Origin: Telopea speciosissima
Lineage: Eukaryota > Streptophyta > Magnoliopsida > Proteales > Proteaceae
Direction: 5' to 3'
NCBI RefSeq assembly: GCF_018873765.1
Contig: NC_057924.1
Coordinates: 10,255,001-10,319,000 of the forward strand
Length of the DNA stretch: 64,000 bases
Positions within the stretch are counted from its first letter, which is position 1; every line of letters begins with the position of its first letter. Both the position numbers and the translations under genes were made by a program. The notes under the pieces are model-generated. The model saw nothing but the letters and a program-made list of their open reading frames with translations, was not told the DNA's origin and made no database searches. Positions 44,676 to 56,547 of this stretch are shown here, one piece after another.

Positions 44676-45650
44676 TCAAGCTGGAGCATATATGTCACCC
44701 ATGCTCAACTTGTTACAACAAGACCAAAAAGTAGGAGCAAATAAAGACTTTGTGAACACATCAGCAACCTGATCAGACGAAGAGACAAAAGGTGTCTCAA
44801 CCAGCTTCTTCAACACGGCACTGCGAACAAAGTGACAATCCACTTCTATATGCTTAGTCCTCTCATGAAAGACGGGATTACTAGCAATATAGATGGCCGC
44901 CTGGTTGTCACAAAACATCTTCATTGGAGTTGGAATAGAAAAACCCATCTCAAGAAGGAGAGACCTAACCCACATCAGCTCTGTGGTGGTATGGGCCATG
45001 GCTCTATACTCAGCTTCAGCACTGGACCTGGCAATCGTGGTCTGTTTCTTGCTCCACCACGTAATCAAGTTTCCCCCACCAAAAGTGCAATATCCTGTAG
45101 TAGATCGACGGTCACTAGCAGAACCTGCCCAATCAGCATCAGAATAAGCAATCAACTCCATATGTTTACTTGGACGATAAATCAGTCCTTTCCCAGGGGC
45201 TCCCTTCAAATACTGAAGAACACAGATAGCTGCATCCCAATGATACTTGCAAGGGGACTGCATGAACTGACTAAGAACCCCAACAAGATAGGAAATATCG
45301 GCCTAGGATCATCAAATATAACAACTTCCCAATTAAGCTTCGTAGGAATGAATATCTTTAAGACTCTCACCATCATCGTAACCAAGCTTGTGATTAGGGT
45401 CCATAGGAGTATCCACTGGTTTTGCAGCAAGCATACCAGTTTCAGTCAACAAATCTAGTACATATTTCCTTTGAGACAGGCATATTCCTTTCTTGCTTCG
45501 GATAACCTCAATCCCAAGGAAGTAGTGAAGCTGGCCCAAATCTTTGGTCTGAAAGTGCTGCTTGTAAGTAACTTTTCACCTCCTGGATCCCATTTTCATC
45601 ATTTCCTGACACAATGATGTCATCAACATAAACCACTAGAACCACCAATT
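44676..45650 (-). pseudogene. Copia reverse transcriptase end and RNase H
   Basis: The RNase H frame 44676-45263 is intact and carries LIAYSDADWAGSASDRRSTT, KKQTTIARSSAEAEYRAMAH and FCDNQAAIYIASNPVFHERT. It ends MGDIYAPA-stop next to the purine tract. The preceding linker (45333-45539, GQLHYFLGIEVIRSKKGICL) and the YVDD block (about 45600-45645) are in other frames. A stop follows FVRR at 45658. In a working element these form one polyprotein with the RT at 45658-46890. Confidence 0.9.
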
Positions 45651-45657
45651 TCTCTCC

Positions 45658-46890
45658 TTAGCGACGAACAAACACAGAATGGTTAGAGAAGCATTGAGTA
45701 AAACCAAATTGTGCGACAACAGAACTAAACTTCTCAAACCATGCACGTGGAGACTGTTTCAGCCCATAAATGGCTTTGTGCAGCCTACACACACGACCAC
45801 TATTCTCCCCCAGAGCAACATAGCCCGGAGGTTGCTCCATATAGACCTCTTCAAGCAGGTCACCATAAAGAAAAGCATTCTTGATGTCTAACTGATACAA
45901 CGGCCAAGCAAAATTCACAGCCAAAGAGATAATGATGCGAACAGAATTCAGTCTAGCCACAGGAGAAAAAGTCTCAAAGTAGTCAACACCGTAAGTTTGG
46001 GTATACCCTTTAGCCACCAGGCGGGCTTTAAGCCGCTCAACAGACCCATCGGAATGGTACTTAATAGTGTACACCCAACGACACCTAACAAGGTCTTTAC
46101 CAGGAGGTAAATCCACCAACTCCCATGTATGTCGAGTCAATAAAGCATCCATTTCCACATCCATGGCCTGTTTCCAGGCAGGACTATGAAGAGCCTCAGT
46201 GTGAGTGCGGGGAATAGTATATGAAGACAAAGAGGTAGCAAGACCATGGTGACAAGGAGGAAGATGAGATAAAGAAACAAATTGTTCAATAGGATAGGCA
46301 ACGAGAGACTTTTGAGTACATGAACGTTTACCTTTCTGAGTAGCAATAGGCAAGGCATCAGGATCCGGATCAGCTGGTGCGATAGGAGGGACAGGTAGAG
46401 TAGGATCTCCACCAGAGGTTGAGACAGGTGCAGGAAGCGATGCGGATGGGCCAGGCTGATTCGGATGGAGTTGCCCAAAGTGCCTCTTGCGTCGGTACAC
46501 CTGTAGTGGAGGAGTCATAGGGACAATGGCAGGAATAGGAGGAGCCTCAGACACAGCTAATGGACCCTCAAAGAAGGTGACACCCGCACTCACAAATTGT
46601 CTGCGAGTGAGAGGGTCATAGCATCTATACCCCTTTTGGGTCCTAAAGTAACCCAAGAAGATACACTTGGTGGACCGAGGGTCCAACTTATCACCATAAA
46701 GATGGAGATTGTGAACAAAGCAAACACACCCAAAAACTCTAGGAGGCAAGTTAAAAGTCGAAACACAGGGAAATAAAATAGAGAAAGGGGATTTGTCACC
46801 AAGGACAGAAGAGGGCATGCGATTAATAAAAAAACACGAAGTAAGTACAGCATCACACCAAAAATGTTTGGGCACCTGCATATGCAACAT
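45658..46890 (-). pseudogene. Copia integrase C-terminus and reverse transcriptase N-terminal part
   Basis: An open frame of 410 codons. The integrase end includes INRMPSSVLGDKSPFSILFP, FGCVCFVHNLH and the GYFRTQKGYRCYDP block. A proline-rich spacer follows. The RT part has WKQAMDVEMDALLTRHTWEL, then ARLVAKGYTQTYGVDYFETF and LDIKNAFLYGDLLEEVYMEQ, then AIYGLKQSPRAWFEKF. It stops just before the catalytic YVDD block. A frame change near 46930 separates it from the integrase core. Confidence 0.9.
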
Positions 46891-46947
46891 GAGGGCCCTG
46901 GCAACTTCAAGTAAGTGCCTATTTTTCCGTTCCGCAACTCCATTCTG

Positions 46948-47442
46948 TTAAGGAGTATAGGAACAACTAGTCTGATGAATCATCCCAGTAGAAGCACAGT
47001 AAGAAGAGATCACATTTTGAACAAACTCTAGAGCATTATCAGACCGAAAAATTTTAATAACAACATTACATTGAGTCTTTATTTCATTGCAAAAAGTCTG
47101 AAAAACATTTAAAAAATCTGATCTATCCTTTAAAAGATACAGCCAAGTGGTCCGGGAATAATCATCCACAAAAGTGACAAAATAACGAAAACCATGTCTA
47201 TTGCTAGCACGACAAGGACCCCACACATCTGAATGTACCAAGGAAAATAAAGACTCACTACGGGGCATAGAACGAGATGGAAAGGTAGCACGATGATGCT
47301 TACCCAACTCGCAGCCCTTACACTCTAATTTATTCAAACTCTTAAACTGGGGAAAAACAACCTGTAATCTAGATAAAGATAAATGTCCTAGCCTACAATG
47401 CCATCGAAACGGAGACTCTCCACCAACAGAAGTAGCCGCAGC
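46948..47442 (-). pseudogene. Copia GAG-pre-integrase and integrase core
   Basis: Shows FRWHCRLGHLSLSRLQ and CKGCELGKHHRATF, a zinc-binding HHCC-like region. The integrase core follows with VHSDVWGPCRA, FVDDYSRTTWLYLLKDRSDF and FRSDNALEF. The first two aspartates of the catalytic triad are visible. Its 5' continuation is cut at 47442 by the solo LTR and resumes at 49230. Confidence 0.9.
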
Positions 47443-49224
47443 TGATGAGCACATTTATGTGTGAAATCTTAGGGCATAAAGCATACATTTTACCACATTG
47501 GACAGAGTTACTCAGTGCTTTCTTGTGCTTTTCAGGTTTTAGGTGAATTCTTGTGAAAATGGAGGAGATGATGCTAAGGAAATGTTTTTAATCTGTTTAG
47601 AGGTGTTAATGGCTTGGATGCGTAGCCCATCGAGTCAGCTCCGCAACGGTTCAAACGGCACTTGATTCCGAGTTGAAACGAAGAAGTTATAGCCATTTCT
47701 ATAACGACGCGCAAAAATGGTTTGTAGGGGTTTATTTATAATTATTGATAGTCGGCCGGGGACAAAGTGAAGCGGAAGTTCGGATTCCAAGGGCCTTAAC
47801 ACAATTATCAGAAATTACTTTCTTGTACACGAAAGATTCCATTTGGAGGGCTCTGGACAGTCTAACTTCAACTTGAGATATCTTGGGCTCCCGAACTCCA
47901 AATTGGACGAAATTTGGGTCTATTTTGGGTGATTTTTCACAAGGAACACAATGGTGAGGCCTATATAAGCACCCCATGCTCCACGTTTTCTGAAGGACAG
48001 AGTGGGTATTTTATTTATTCTTGAAGGAATCCTAGTCATCACCCTTACTCTCTCTCTCCTCCAACTTCTCAAGGGCACTTCTGGAATTCTACTTGGGATA
48101 GATTTATTTTGAAAGATATTCTCTCACCTATGGAAAGTTGAAAAGTCAAAGACGCTTTGATTTTATTGCTTGGAGAAGATATCTACAAAGAAAATGAAGC
48201 ACTTGTTAGAATTGGAAGTTTACTTTTTTAGAAATAGAAGGTCTATGTAAACAATCTTCTCTTCTTCTTCTTTCTATTTTTTTATTTTTTCTTAGGATTC
48301 AAGGCATTGTAAAAGAGGAAGGAGAAGAGAATATTCTCTTTTCTTAGGGAATATTTCTCATACACTTCCCTCTTCTCTCTTCTCTCTTCTCCTCTCTTCC
48401 CCCTATAAATACCCCTTGCCCTTTGGGTTGTAACAAGTTAGTTTTTTAGTTCAGTTTTTAGTTAGTTTCTAGTTCAATTTTAATTCAGATTTTAGTGTAA
48501 TTTTTGGCTCATTCACTTAGTGAAATTTCTTCTCTTCTTCTCCTTCGAATTTGTGATTTTTTGCTTTTCTAAGTTCTAGTTTGCTTTTATGATTTTTAGT
48601 TAATGGTTATAATAGGTTTAGTTTATGCTTTAATTTCAATTTAAGTCTTCAATTGGGTTGTAATTTCTTAATTCTACTTTAGGTTTTAAGCCTTCTAGTC
48701 TAAGTTCTTAAGTTGATGACAAGACTTGAAGATTTAGAAGAGGAGGCCATGCTAAGTTTATGCAAGTATTCAAGCTTTTCAATTACATTCATGCAAGCAC
48801 ATCCAGGTTTTACTATCTAAACTCTCAATCTCATTGTCCATCTCCTCTATCTCTCTCTATCTTCTTCTTCTTCCCCCTCTATTTCTTTTATTTTAATTTT
48901 ATATGGTTGTGGTTTATGGATGCATTTTTATTCCCTTATTTCTTTTTATGTGGTTAGTATGTGTGGTTGCATTTTTATTCCTTTCAATTCGCTTTAGTTT
49001 GATAGGTTAGATGCTCATGTGTTAGGACGCTGATTTAATCCCTTAATTTTGTTAGATGCTTATGAGTTAGGATGCATTGATTTTCATTAGTTTAATTTAC
49101 CACTTTAATTTGGTTCACTTTGCATTACTTTTAAGTTAGTTAAATAGAGTGGCGTATATCTCCTCGTGTTCGACCCGTAGCTACGATTGACCCGTACGCT
49201 TGCGGTTTTATTTTAACTCAAACA
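47443..49224 (+). mobile_element. Solo LTR, 1,782 bp, inside the copia element
   Basis: Begins TGATGAGCACATTTATGTG and ends TTTTAACTCAAACA. It is flanked by GCAGC (47438-47442 and 49225-49229), a perfect 5-bp duplication. The end with CGACCCGTAGC and CCGTACGCTTGCGG is typical of some plant gypsy-type LTRs. Two TATA-like sites (CTATATAAGC at about 47961, CTATAAATACC at about 48402) read on the + strand, opposite to the host element. No primer site, gag or second LTR remains, so the element was lost by recombination between its LTRs. Confidence 0.85.
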
Positions 49225-49229
49225 GCAGC

Positions 49230-50291
49230 CGAAGCAGACGGGGCAGCGCCATATAAATAATATAGACCATCTTTCTCACACCCTCCACCAATCGTCTTCC
49301 TCGTGTGAAGATCCTGAAAAACACAGTAAGAGGGAAAGAAGGTTACCGAGCAGTTTAGATTTTTAGTAAGTTGGCTAACAGACAAAAGACTTAAAGGAAA
49401 TTGAGGAACATGTAGAACTGAAGAAAGGGAAATATTCGAATTGAGAGATACAGTACCATGCCCGGTAAGTCCCATGGTACTAAATCTCGTTTTGTTTCGG
49501 TGTTTCGGTCTGACCAAAATTTCCGAGATACCGAAATCTCGATCGAAATATGGTATTTTCTGTGGGTGTAAAATGCAAAAAATGTCCGAGATTTCCAAAA
49601 TTTTCGAAACGAGATGACCGAAATCACCGAGATTTCCGAAACGATATGACCTAAATTTCATCGAAATTTGATCAAAATTTCCGAAATATTGCATTTTTTC
49701 ATTTCGGACTTGCGTTTCGTTTTGGACAGGTCGAGATACTCGAAATATTCGATATCTCGACCGAAATTTCGCGAGTTTTAGTACTATGCCGGTAACAGGA
49801 GTGGAGGAACCATTGGCCACAATAACAGGAGGTGTGTGAGAGTTAGAAAAGATAGAACTAAAAACCGATGACTTACCAGTCATATGAGCGAAAGCCCCTG
49901 AATCAATGATCCAGGGTGTGGAAGTAGTAGAAAGGAGAGCAGCAGGAGTACCTGCATGAGCTAGGGTGGCAGTGGTGGTGGAGGCCCCAGAAGTGGAAGT
50001 GGATGATTCCAGACTCTTGATGCGACGCATGAGTTGTTGCATCTCATCACGAAGGTTGGTAGAAGAATCTCCCACGGTCGAACCAGCTTTAGAATCGCTA
50101 GGTGCAGCAAAATCAGAACCATCTTCAGAGACTGCATGATTGGCCAAGTTTTGAGCCCATTCGGGTTTCTCATGCTTGGACCAGCAAGTGTCAACAGTAT
50201 GATTTGTCTTCCCACAATAAGAACATAAACGGGCTGCTTTGTCAATATGCTGTCCGCTAGAATTACGACCACCAAATCCGCGTCCTCCCCC
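49230..50291 (-). pseudogene. Copia zinc knuckle and protease, interrupted
   Basis: A CCHC zinc knuckle, CSYCGKTNHTVDTC, lies at + 50184-50225. The protease active site WIIDSGAFAHMTG is at about 49885-49925. Behind it the frame passes straight through the 317-bp MITE (49469-49785) without a stop. It then resumes with GHGTVSLNSN and SVLHVPQFPLSLLSVSQLTK. A TGA at about 50289-50291, probably once an arginine codon in an RGRG repeat, separates this part from gag. Confidence 0.85.
49469..49785. mobile_element. 317-bp MITE in the copia protease region
   Basis: Near-identical inverted ends ATGGTACTAAATCTCG and (complement) ATAGTACTAAAACTCG. Imperfect direct repeats ATGCCCGGTAA (49458-49468) and ATGCCGGTAA (49786-49795) flank it, consistent with a 9-10 bp duplication. 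The interior is dense in TTTCGGT / ACCGAAA and CGAGAT motifs, as in the element at 16395-17440. It has no start-stop unit of its own, yet on the - strand it contains no stop in the copia frame. Confidence 0.8.
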
Positions 50292-50923
50292 TCAGCCACG
50301 GCCTCTAGCGCGGCCTCTAGTAGTAGTGAAAGCAGAATTTTCCTTTGGATTGGTGTCGGGCTTGGAGCTAGAAGAAGCAATGCGCTGCAATCGAGAAAAA
50401 GTGTCATTCAATGTAGGGACAGATTCCCCAGCAAGTATATGTCCTTTAACAGCCTTGAGACTAGGATTCAAACCAGCCAAAAATTTAGATACAAAGAATT
50501 CGTTTCTTTGAGACTTCAACTTCTCAATATCAGTGGTGAGGGGCTGGAACATATTTAATTCTTCGACCATTCCCTTAAAAGTACTGTAATAGTCTTGAAG
50601 ATACGTGTCATACTCTTCTCTTGAGAGTATGTCTCCTTGAGATCATCCCAAACTCCCTTTGCCGTGGTGTGGAACATAACATTCGCAGCAATGTCTGGCT
50701 CCATGGAGTTCCACAACCAAATCAAAATAATAGCATTCTCCCTTTTCCAAGTACTATAATCCTTAGAGTCAGCCGCTGGAGGAGGAGAAGTAAGATAGTC
50801 AGCCTTGTCCTTGGCCATAATGTATACTCGAACAGCCCACAATAAGTAGTTGGAACCTCCCTTCAACTTTATGGATGTAATCTGAACATTCACATTGTCA
50901 TTGGAGGTCTTCGAATCAGCCAT
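50292..50923 (-). pseudogene. Copia gag, frameshifted
   Basis: The N-terminal frame 50555-50923 starts MADSKTSNDNVNVQITSIKL and has GGSNYLLWAVRVYIMA and KGVWDDLKETYSQEKS. The continuation at 50292-50570 is in another frame (VEELNMFQPLTTDIEKLKSQ, then ARGRG). The two overlap at about 50555-50570, so a single frame shift explains the break. Gag forms the intracellular particle around the element RNA. Confidence 0.9.
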
Positions 50924-51510
50924 AGTGTATATACGTCAAAAACCGAGGCAGAAATAATGTAAATATGCAGCAGCCAATGTCACTCAATGAAGGCAGCCAA
51001 GAACAGCAGTAATAAGTAGCAGCAGAGGATAATAAAAGGATGAATAATCTCCAGCAACCCAGAGGTAATAGACAGCAGCAGCCCCACACTGATAGAAGCA
51101 GCCAGGCAGAATCGATCTCAGAATTTCTGAGAAGAAGAAGGGATCTTCACAGCAGCAGCAGCAGCACCCCAAAACAGGGTAAGATAATTTCTAGAATCAC
51201 TAAATACCATGTAGGAGAAGGCCAGAACAACCAGACATCAAGGAAGAGCTTCGAAAGAAACAAAACAATAATTGTCAGGGTTTTCTCCTGTACTCGATCT
51301 CAGCAGCCTTCAAGAAAAAAAATCGAGGAAGGATTCCAATCGATCATCAAATCATGTAGGTACCAATATGTATCACTCCATTCATTCTTCAAGGAGTGAA
51401 CTTACATCGTAGAAGAGGTGGTTGTACACCACAAACCAGAAATCGATAAAGGGAAATCAAAAGAGAATCGTGGGGGTTTCTCCAATCTGATTATTCAGGC
51501 TCTGATACCA

Positions 51511-51780
51511 TGATACAATGCCAGAAATAAGAGAACCAGATTAGAGAAGGTGGGAGAGAAGAGAGAAGAGGGAGAAAGAGGAGAAGAGAAAGAGAGCAAG
51601 CCGTAAGAGAGAAGACCTGCGTGAGAACTTAATGTTCTCTTGCAGGTTAATATGATTTATTTATATAAAACTTAACTGGACAGAATTGCCCTTACATAGT
51701 CGAAATATAAAAGACAGAAACAAAGGAATAAAGTAACTACACAAAGACCTATTTGCCCCACATAACTCACGACTTCAACA
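51511..51780 (-). repeat. Right (5') LTR of the copia element
   Basis: 270 bp, starting TGATACAATGCC on the + strand. Differs from 44384-44668 by three substitutions and lacks one 15-bp tandem unit (AATATAAAGGACAGA). Confidence 0.95.
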
Positions 51781-52372
51781 ACCCCAACTCCCTGCTCAAA
51801 TGCTAGTGTGAGTACAAAGAAAAAAGCCACACCAATGCCAATGGTGTTCTATTCTCCTCAAGTTTTGAGTTCAATTTGAAAGCATAGCTAAGTACTTCTG
51901 GTCCAATTTGTGCTTGTCTTGCAGTGGCCTTGTATTGGCAGCTCTTTCCTAAGATGCTTTCTGCGAATTTAGTACTGATTTAAAGTTGCAGTCAATCACG
52001 ATTTCCATCATATTCATTGAAAATCCATTTCATTTCCATTCACATAGAATAGGTTTTAAAATTGGAGTCCAATCTGACTTCTATACATGTGGCAGATTCA
52101 TAAATATCAGATCCTACATCAGATTCAATTGGATGCAAATTTGACGAAAATGATAAATTTATATTATCAAGATAATAACAATGAGAATGAAAATTGGATC
52201 ATTAATTAGAAAATACCCAACATTTTAGGTCATGTCTTTGTTCAGGAAATTTTTTTTTTCACAAAACATAAATCAAATCCAAAGTCAAGTTTGAAATTTA
52301 ATAAGCAAGAAAAGTATTTCACCCCTTTATTCAAATCCGGAGCACAACTAGCTCAAAGATAAACTTACTAAT

Positions 52373-52800
52373 TTAATCCTCAGTCTTCCTTCTCTTGTTT
52401 GGATTGTTAATAGCGCCATTGTTATGGTCTTGGAGAAGGTTTTCTTCAACAGCTTCAGGTACCATATTCGACCCTCAAAGGAATTGCCATCATCAGAACT
52501 GGAAATTTTTTCCTCCTCTGGCTCTTCTATACATCCAATAGAACTTTGTATAAGTCTTCAAGCCTCTGATCTTCAAAATTCTCTGGTGACTCCATCTGAA
52601 GGTAGATATTATTTATCTCTTCAAGACTATTTCGATGGAAATTCACTCCTATGAAAAGTTAGCAAAGTGAATTTAATAAGCATGAAGTGATATTGACAAT
52701 GAAAACAGAACTAAAATTTACAGCTTATACAGATTAAGGCCAACAAAAAACAATACAAGTAACTTTTTACCTGTTCTGAGTGAACTCCATCACATAGGGA
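52373..52800 (-). pseudogene. Last two exons of an unidentified gene, copy 2
   Basis: Better preserved than copy 1. The exon piece HGFVYPYVMEFTQN (from about 52815 down to 52772) has a GTAAAAAG donor. An intron ending TTTTCATAG follows. The next exon reads VNFHRNSLEEINNIYLQMES, then PENFEDQRLEDLYKVLLD. After a frame change come EEPEEEKISSSDDGNSFEG and, after another, NMVPEAVEENLLQDHNN ending KRRKTED-stop (52373-52375). The coding look is strong, but the two frame breaks leave it dead unless introns were missed. Parent family not recognised. It lies downstream of F-box gene 2 on the same strand and is not part of it. Confidence 0.55.
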
Positions 52801-52815
52801 TACACAAACCCATGA

Positions 52816-53627
52816 AAATGTAAAATTTTACAAAATGGATACAACTTACTAATGACTAACTTCTTCCTCCAAAAAAATCCAAATGATGAAAAATATCTGA
52901 TTAATTAAGTGAACAAATATCTAACATCAACATCAACATCATCATCATCATTAGACAGACAAAACTCCCCAGTAATTTTATTATTTGAATCAAAATGGTT
53001 GATTGATGGTAGTGGTATTGATCTAATTAATCTAGGGTATTAGCCAATATATAATCTATCTGTTGATTCCCTCTCCACACTCTCACTTAGAGACTGAGGG
53101 ACATGGTAAGGTTCAAAGGGGGGGGGGGGTTCTCATCTTCTCGGTGTGGTTTATGACTCTTCCCAGGCATATCACCAATCATGGGAGGTCTTCATTTATT
53201 CATTTATGGGAAAAATATAAATGGTGGCAAAGCATTTTGTTCATGTTTCACTTTGCTCCCATAGAAAACTATGAATTCCTCCTTCCCCCATTGTTCAAAA
53301 AATTTCACGCCATGGTATTAGGAACCCCACATGTGACTAGAAAACCTGAATTTTTCCCAGAAATAAAAAAAATTAGGAAACCATAAAACTTTATTCAATC
53401 TGATGGAGAGAGAGAGAGAATTGCTTTGAACCATCAACATAGTACAAGTTCCTGATCAGAAATCAAATAACAAGAGCACAGGAACAACAGAATGAACTAG
53501 AAACAGTGTTTTTTTTTTAATGTACAAGACATCATTATGTAAGGAAGCATTAAAATATATCCATATTCCCACACCAATTGGGCTTCCCTAGATATATTTT
53601 CAAGCATACGATGATAAGATCTATAGT
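52816..53627. other. Stretch without recognisable genes
   Basis: No convincing frame. A CAT repeat occurs at 52922-52952, a G run at 53118-53128 and a GA run at 53406-53421. Confidence 0.3.
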
Positions 53628-56305
53628 TTATAAAAAGTTACCTTTAAAGGGAAGAATTATGCAAGAAAAGATTAAGTGTATACCACGTAACCTACCAGAA
53701 GAATTTCTGTGATGAATAAGTTCCTTAAGGGGTCTAGACACTGTAATTGCCTCCAGGACCTCCCCATTTGCAAGAAAAAACTCATGTAAACTCATTTCCA
53801 TGTCAGTTCCTGCAAAGTTCTCTATCTTCACTTCTTTCAAGTCCTGCTGCCAACTGAGAGGAAATCCTCCTTCATCCTCTATGGATTTATACTGGAACTG
53901 TAGAGTATAGCAAATGATGATGACAGGAAACATAAACTATAATAAGCTTCCACACTAAGTTCTCAAAGTACACAAGATGCAAATATTTTAATGACAAATT
54001 TAATATACATACCAACTTTTGAGATAAATAGGATGAAGCAACTAATCACCACAGCCAATAATTACACAAAAAAAACTAATTACCATAGACTTGTAACTCC
54101 GGTGCATAGTCTAGGGGAAACTAAGATTGGCTGGGTTGGGGAATCAATGGATTTTAATAGGCCAGGCTCGAGGTCCTGGCCTCCTGGCTGATCTTCAAAT
54201 TCTAGCTCAATTTTCCCACTAGCTGGTCTGAGTTGCACCTAGTCCATACAGTTGAATCTACAAAGAAGAACCACTATACCTTCAAGAGTAAATCGGCAGA
54301 ACTCTTATCTATAGATAGAGTCTCGAGATGAGGTGAAATCCAAAGTGAGCTATCAGTGAGTTCTGTGTAACTCATCTTTGAGTGCTCTTCTGCTAGTCGA
54401 GAATGATTTCTCTTCATATATTGCAAGAGGGAAAACAAAGGGTTAGAGCACAAAGCAACATGTAAAATAAATAACCTGAAACAATTTGTCTGTGATGCAT
54501 TCCATACAGGTTAGTTGGTGAATAAAAGAATCGAAGGAATACCTCCACAAACCATGTAGTGAAGTTCATTGACATAGATAAACTCTTTAGGTGAGATGTC
54601 AGCAGCAAAGTATTCAGAGATTCTTTATAAATCCCTGCTACTGGTATGCTCATTTTCAGTTTCAGATGCTTGAGATCATATAGTGGAGGCTTCAATATTT
54701 CCCTCATTTTTTTCGGAATTATCAAGTTCTTCATTGTACATCATAAGAAAGAAGTAAAGAAACCAAAGGAGTTAGATTGCAAGCAACATGTGAATCATGG
54801 AGGAGAAAACAGGTAGATAAGAAAATAAGTACCTGCCAAGAGTTGGAAACCAGTGTTAGAAGCTTAACATGCCCAAACCATTTAAGAAGAGGAATCAATT
54901 CATCAAACCAAATGGTACCAACGGTTTTTGGGTATAACCAAAACTCAGCATCAAGTAAACATGAAGTGTTCATTAGACTGAACTGTAACCCATGCCCAAC
55001 GTACTTGAAAGAAACAAGTTTTAGAGCATGAACATAGGCTCCGACCAGATTGCTGCAATCATACAACAACAAGCTCTTAAGTTCTCCATTATGAACCTTA
55101 AGTCCTTTGAAGTTTCCACATTGAATAAGGATCAATGTCTTAAGCATGGACCACTTGGAAGTATCAAGCACATCTTCTATCAAACTGTGGCAACCACATA
55201 AGGCCAAGCTCCTTAACTTATGGCCACAGAACTTGAGCTTCTTCAAATTTACACAAACAATCACATTTATGATCTCAAGTAAGGAGAACTTTGGAGTATC
55301 AATGTCGACCTCGACTAAGCTACTGCAACTATACAACATTAAGGTCTTCAGCTTTCGGTTATAAACCTTAAGTCTCTGGAAACCAGCGCAGGAAACCAGG
55401 TTCAAGTTCTCAAGGAGGGACTGATTGGAAATCAGCCCATGGAGGGTGCCCTCTGAAACTGAGACTCCTACAAGAGATAGATTTATGAGACCTGTAGTAA
55501 TGATTTCAAAAGACAACTCCCCTTCGTGTTGTAAAGTTAAGGTTTCAAGATTCGGAGTATCGATCGCAATCTTGGAGAGTTCCGCCCTGGACTCCACAAT
55601 CAAGGTCTTAAGTGCAAGGTGCTCCGAGATTTTCAGATTTAACAAACCATGACAGTGTTTGAGACTCATAAACTCAATAAGAGGGCAACTAGAGAAGAGA
55701 TGCTGGATGACCAGGTCATCAACAAAAACATACTGAAGACACAGTGTCTTCAAGGATGAAAGGCCAATCTCACCAGAGGGCCTTACCTTGCAGCTTTCTA
55801 GTCGTAATGTGTGAATTGATTCTGAGGCAAAGACAGTGTCAGGCAGACTGTAATAGGCCTTGCTTTTACGGATTATGCCGGCATACATGAATTGGAGATC
55901 AAGCTCATTCACCTTCCTCTCTATAGCAAGGCTTATCCACCTATCCACGCAAGAAATGAATAGGTCCTTGATTTGGGAATTCGCAATCACAGGCCATAGA
56001 CACAACCTGATTTTTTGTAAACTAAAGAAATATAGCCGATGATGAAGCGATTCATTAACAGAGTTGATGAATCTTTCTCTTCTTGATTCAGATCCTTCAT
56101 GCAAATCACGTAAGGGGGAGGTCTCGTCGAAATCCCAGATGGGGAAAGAATGCCATAAGCTCCTCCATTTTTTGGACAAGATGCTCATTCGAGTTGCGTC
56201 TTTTGTTTCTAATAAAGCGATGATATGGTGAATAATGTCTTCCGGAAGCTCGCTGATCCGATCCTCCATGGTGTTAAATCTTCCTTCTTTGTTGGCTCTG
56301 AACAT
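53628..56305 (-). CDS. F-box/LRR protein, gene 2 (four or more exons)
   Basis: Exons on the - strand are 56305-54833, 54728-54543, 54411-54280 and 53897 to a stop at 53628, giving about 686 residues. All junctions read so far are phase 0. The F-box is DRISELPEDIIHHIIALLET, then RMSILSKKWRSLW (residues ~14-55). Leucine-rich repeats follow (LKTLCLQYVF, LKTLIVESRA, LKTLMLYSCS, LKTLILIQCG), with at least seven CSSLVE-like turns. Exon 4 resembles an FBD-like C-terminal region (WQQDLKEVKIENFAGTDMEM). A strong donor TCTG/GTAGGT at 53696 could lead to a further exon, so the last 20 or so residues are uncertain. The start could also be the MEDRISELP methionine 12 codons later. It is an SCF-type substrate receptor by family. 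No break is seen. Confidence 0.88.
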
Positions 56306-56547
56306 GATGCCAAGAACTGCTATGGAGGAAATTCTGAAAGAACTATTACAGCCGGATGCTGCAAAATGCTTGCTGGGAAGACAAGAAAAACCTCTCTCTC
56401 ATTAACCTTCAACGACACTCCATATGTGCTTCAGAGAGAATAAGTAAAACAAGATTGTCATCAGTTCATGTAAAGACCGTGATTTAACCCTTAGGATTGG
56501 TTCTAGATGGGATTCATCACCCCAAAACTGGGTAGGTATAGAGTCAT
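56306..56547. other. 5' flank of F-box gene 2
   Basis: No clear TATA box on the - strand. Short frames only. The leader presumably begins here or in the repeat that follows. Confidence 0.3.

Larger units (their letters stand above)
44384..51780 (-). mobile_element. Ty1/copia element with nested solo LTR and MITE
   Basis: LTRs are 44384-44668 (285 bp) and 51511-51780 (270 bp), with TGATACAAT...CTTCAACA ends on the + strand. The target duplication ACCCC is perfect (44379-44383, 51781-51785). The - strand primer site TGGTATCAGAGC (+ 51499-51510) abuts the right LTR, and the purine tract TTGAGGGGGAG lies beside the left. The LTRs differ at three substitutions and one 15-bp indel, so insertion is recent. 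Domain order gag, protease, integrase, RT, RNase H is typical of copia. Gag, the RT region and the linker are frame-broken, and two elements sit inside (47443-49224, 49469-49785). Confidence 0.95.
43733..52800. repeat. Segmental duplication block A2, copy 2 (split)
   Basis: 43733-44378 pairs with 945-1661 and 51786-52800 pairs with 1662-2806. A copia element fills the gap. Copy 2 lacks the two MITEs of copy 1 and carries about 30 bp before the break (44350-44378) that copy 1 lacks. Confidence 0.85.
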
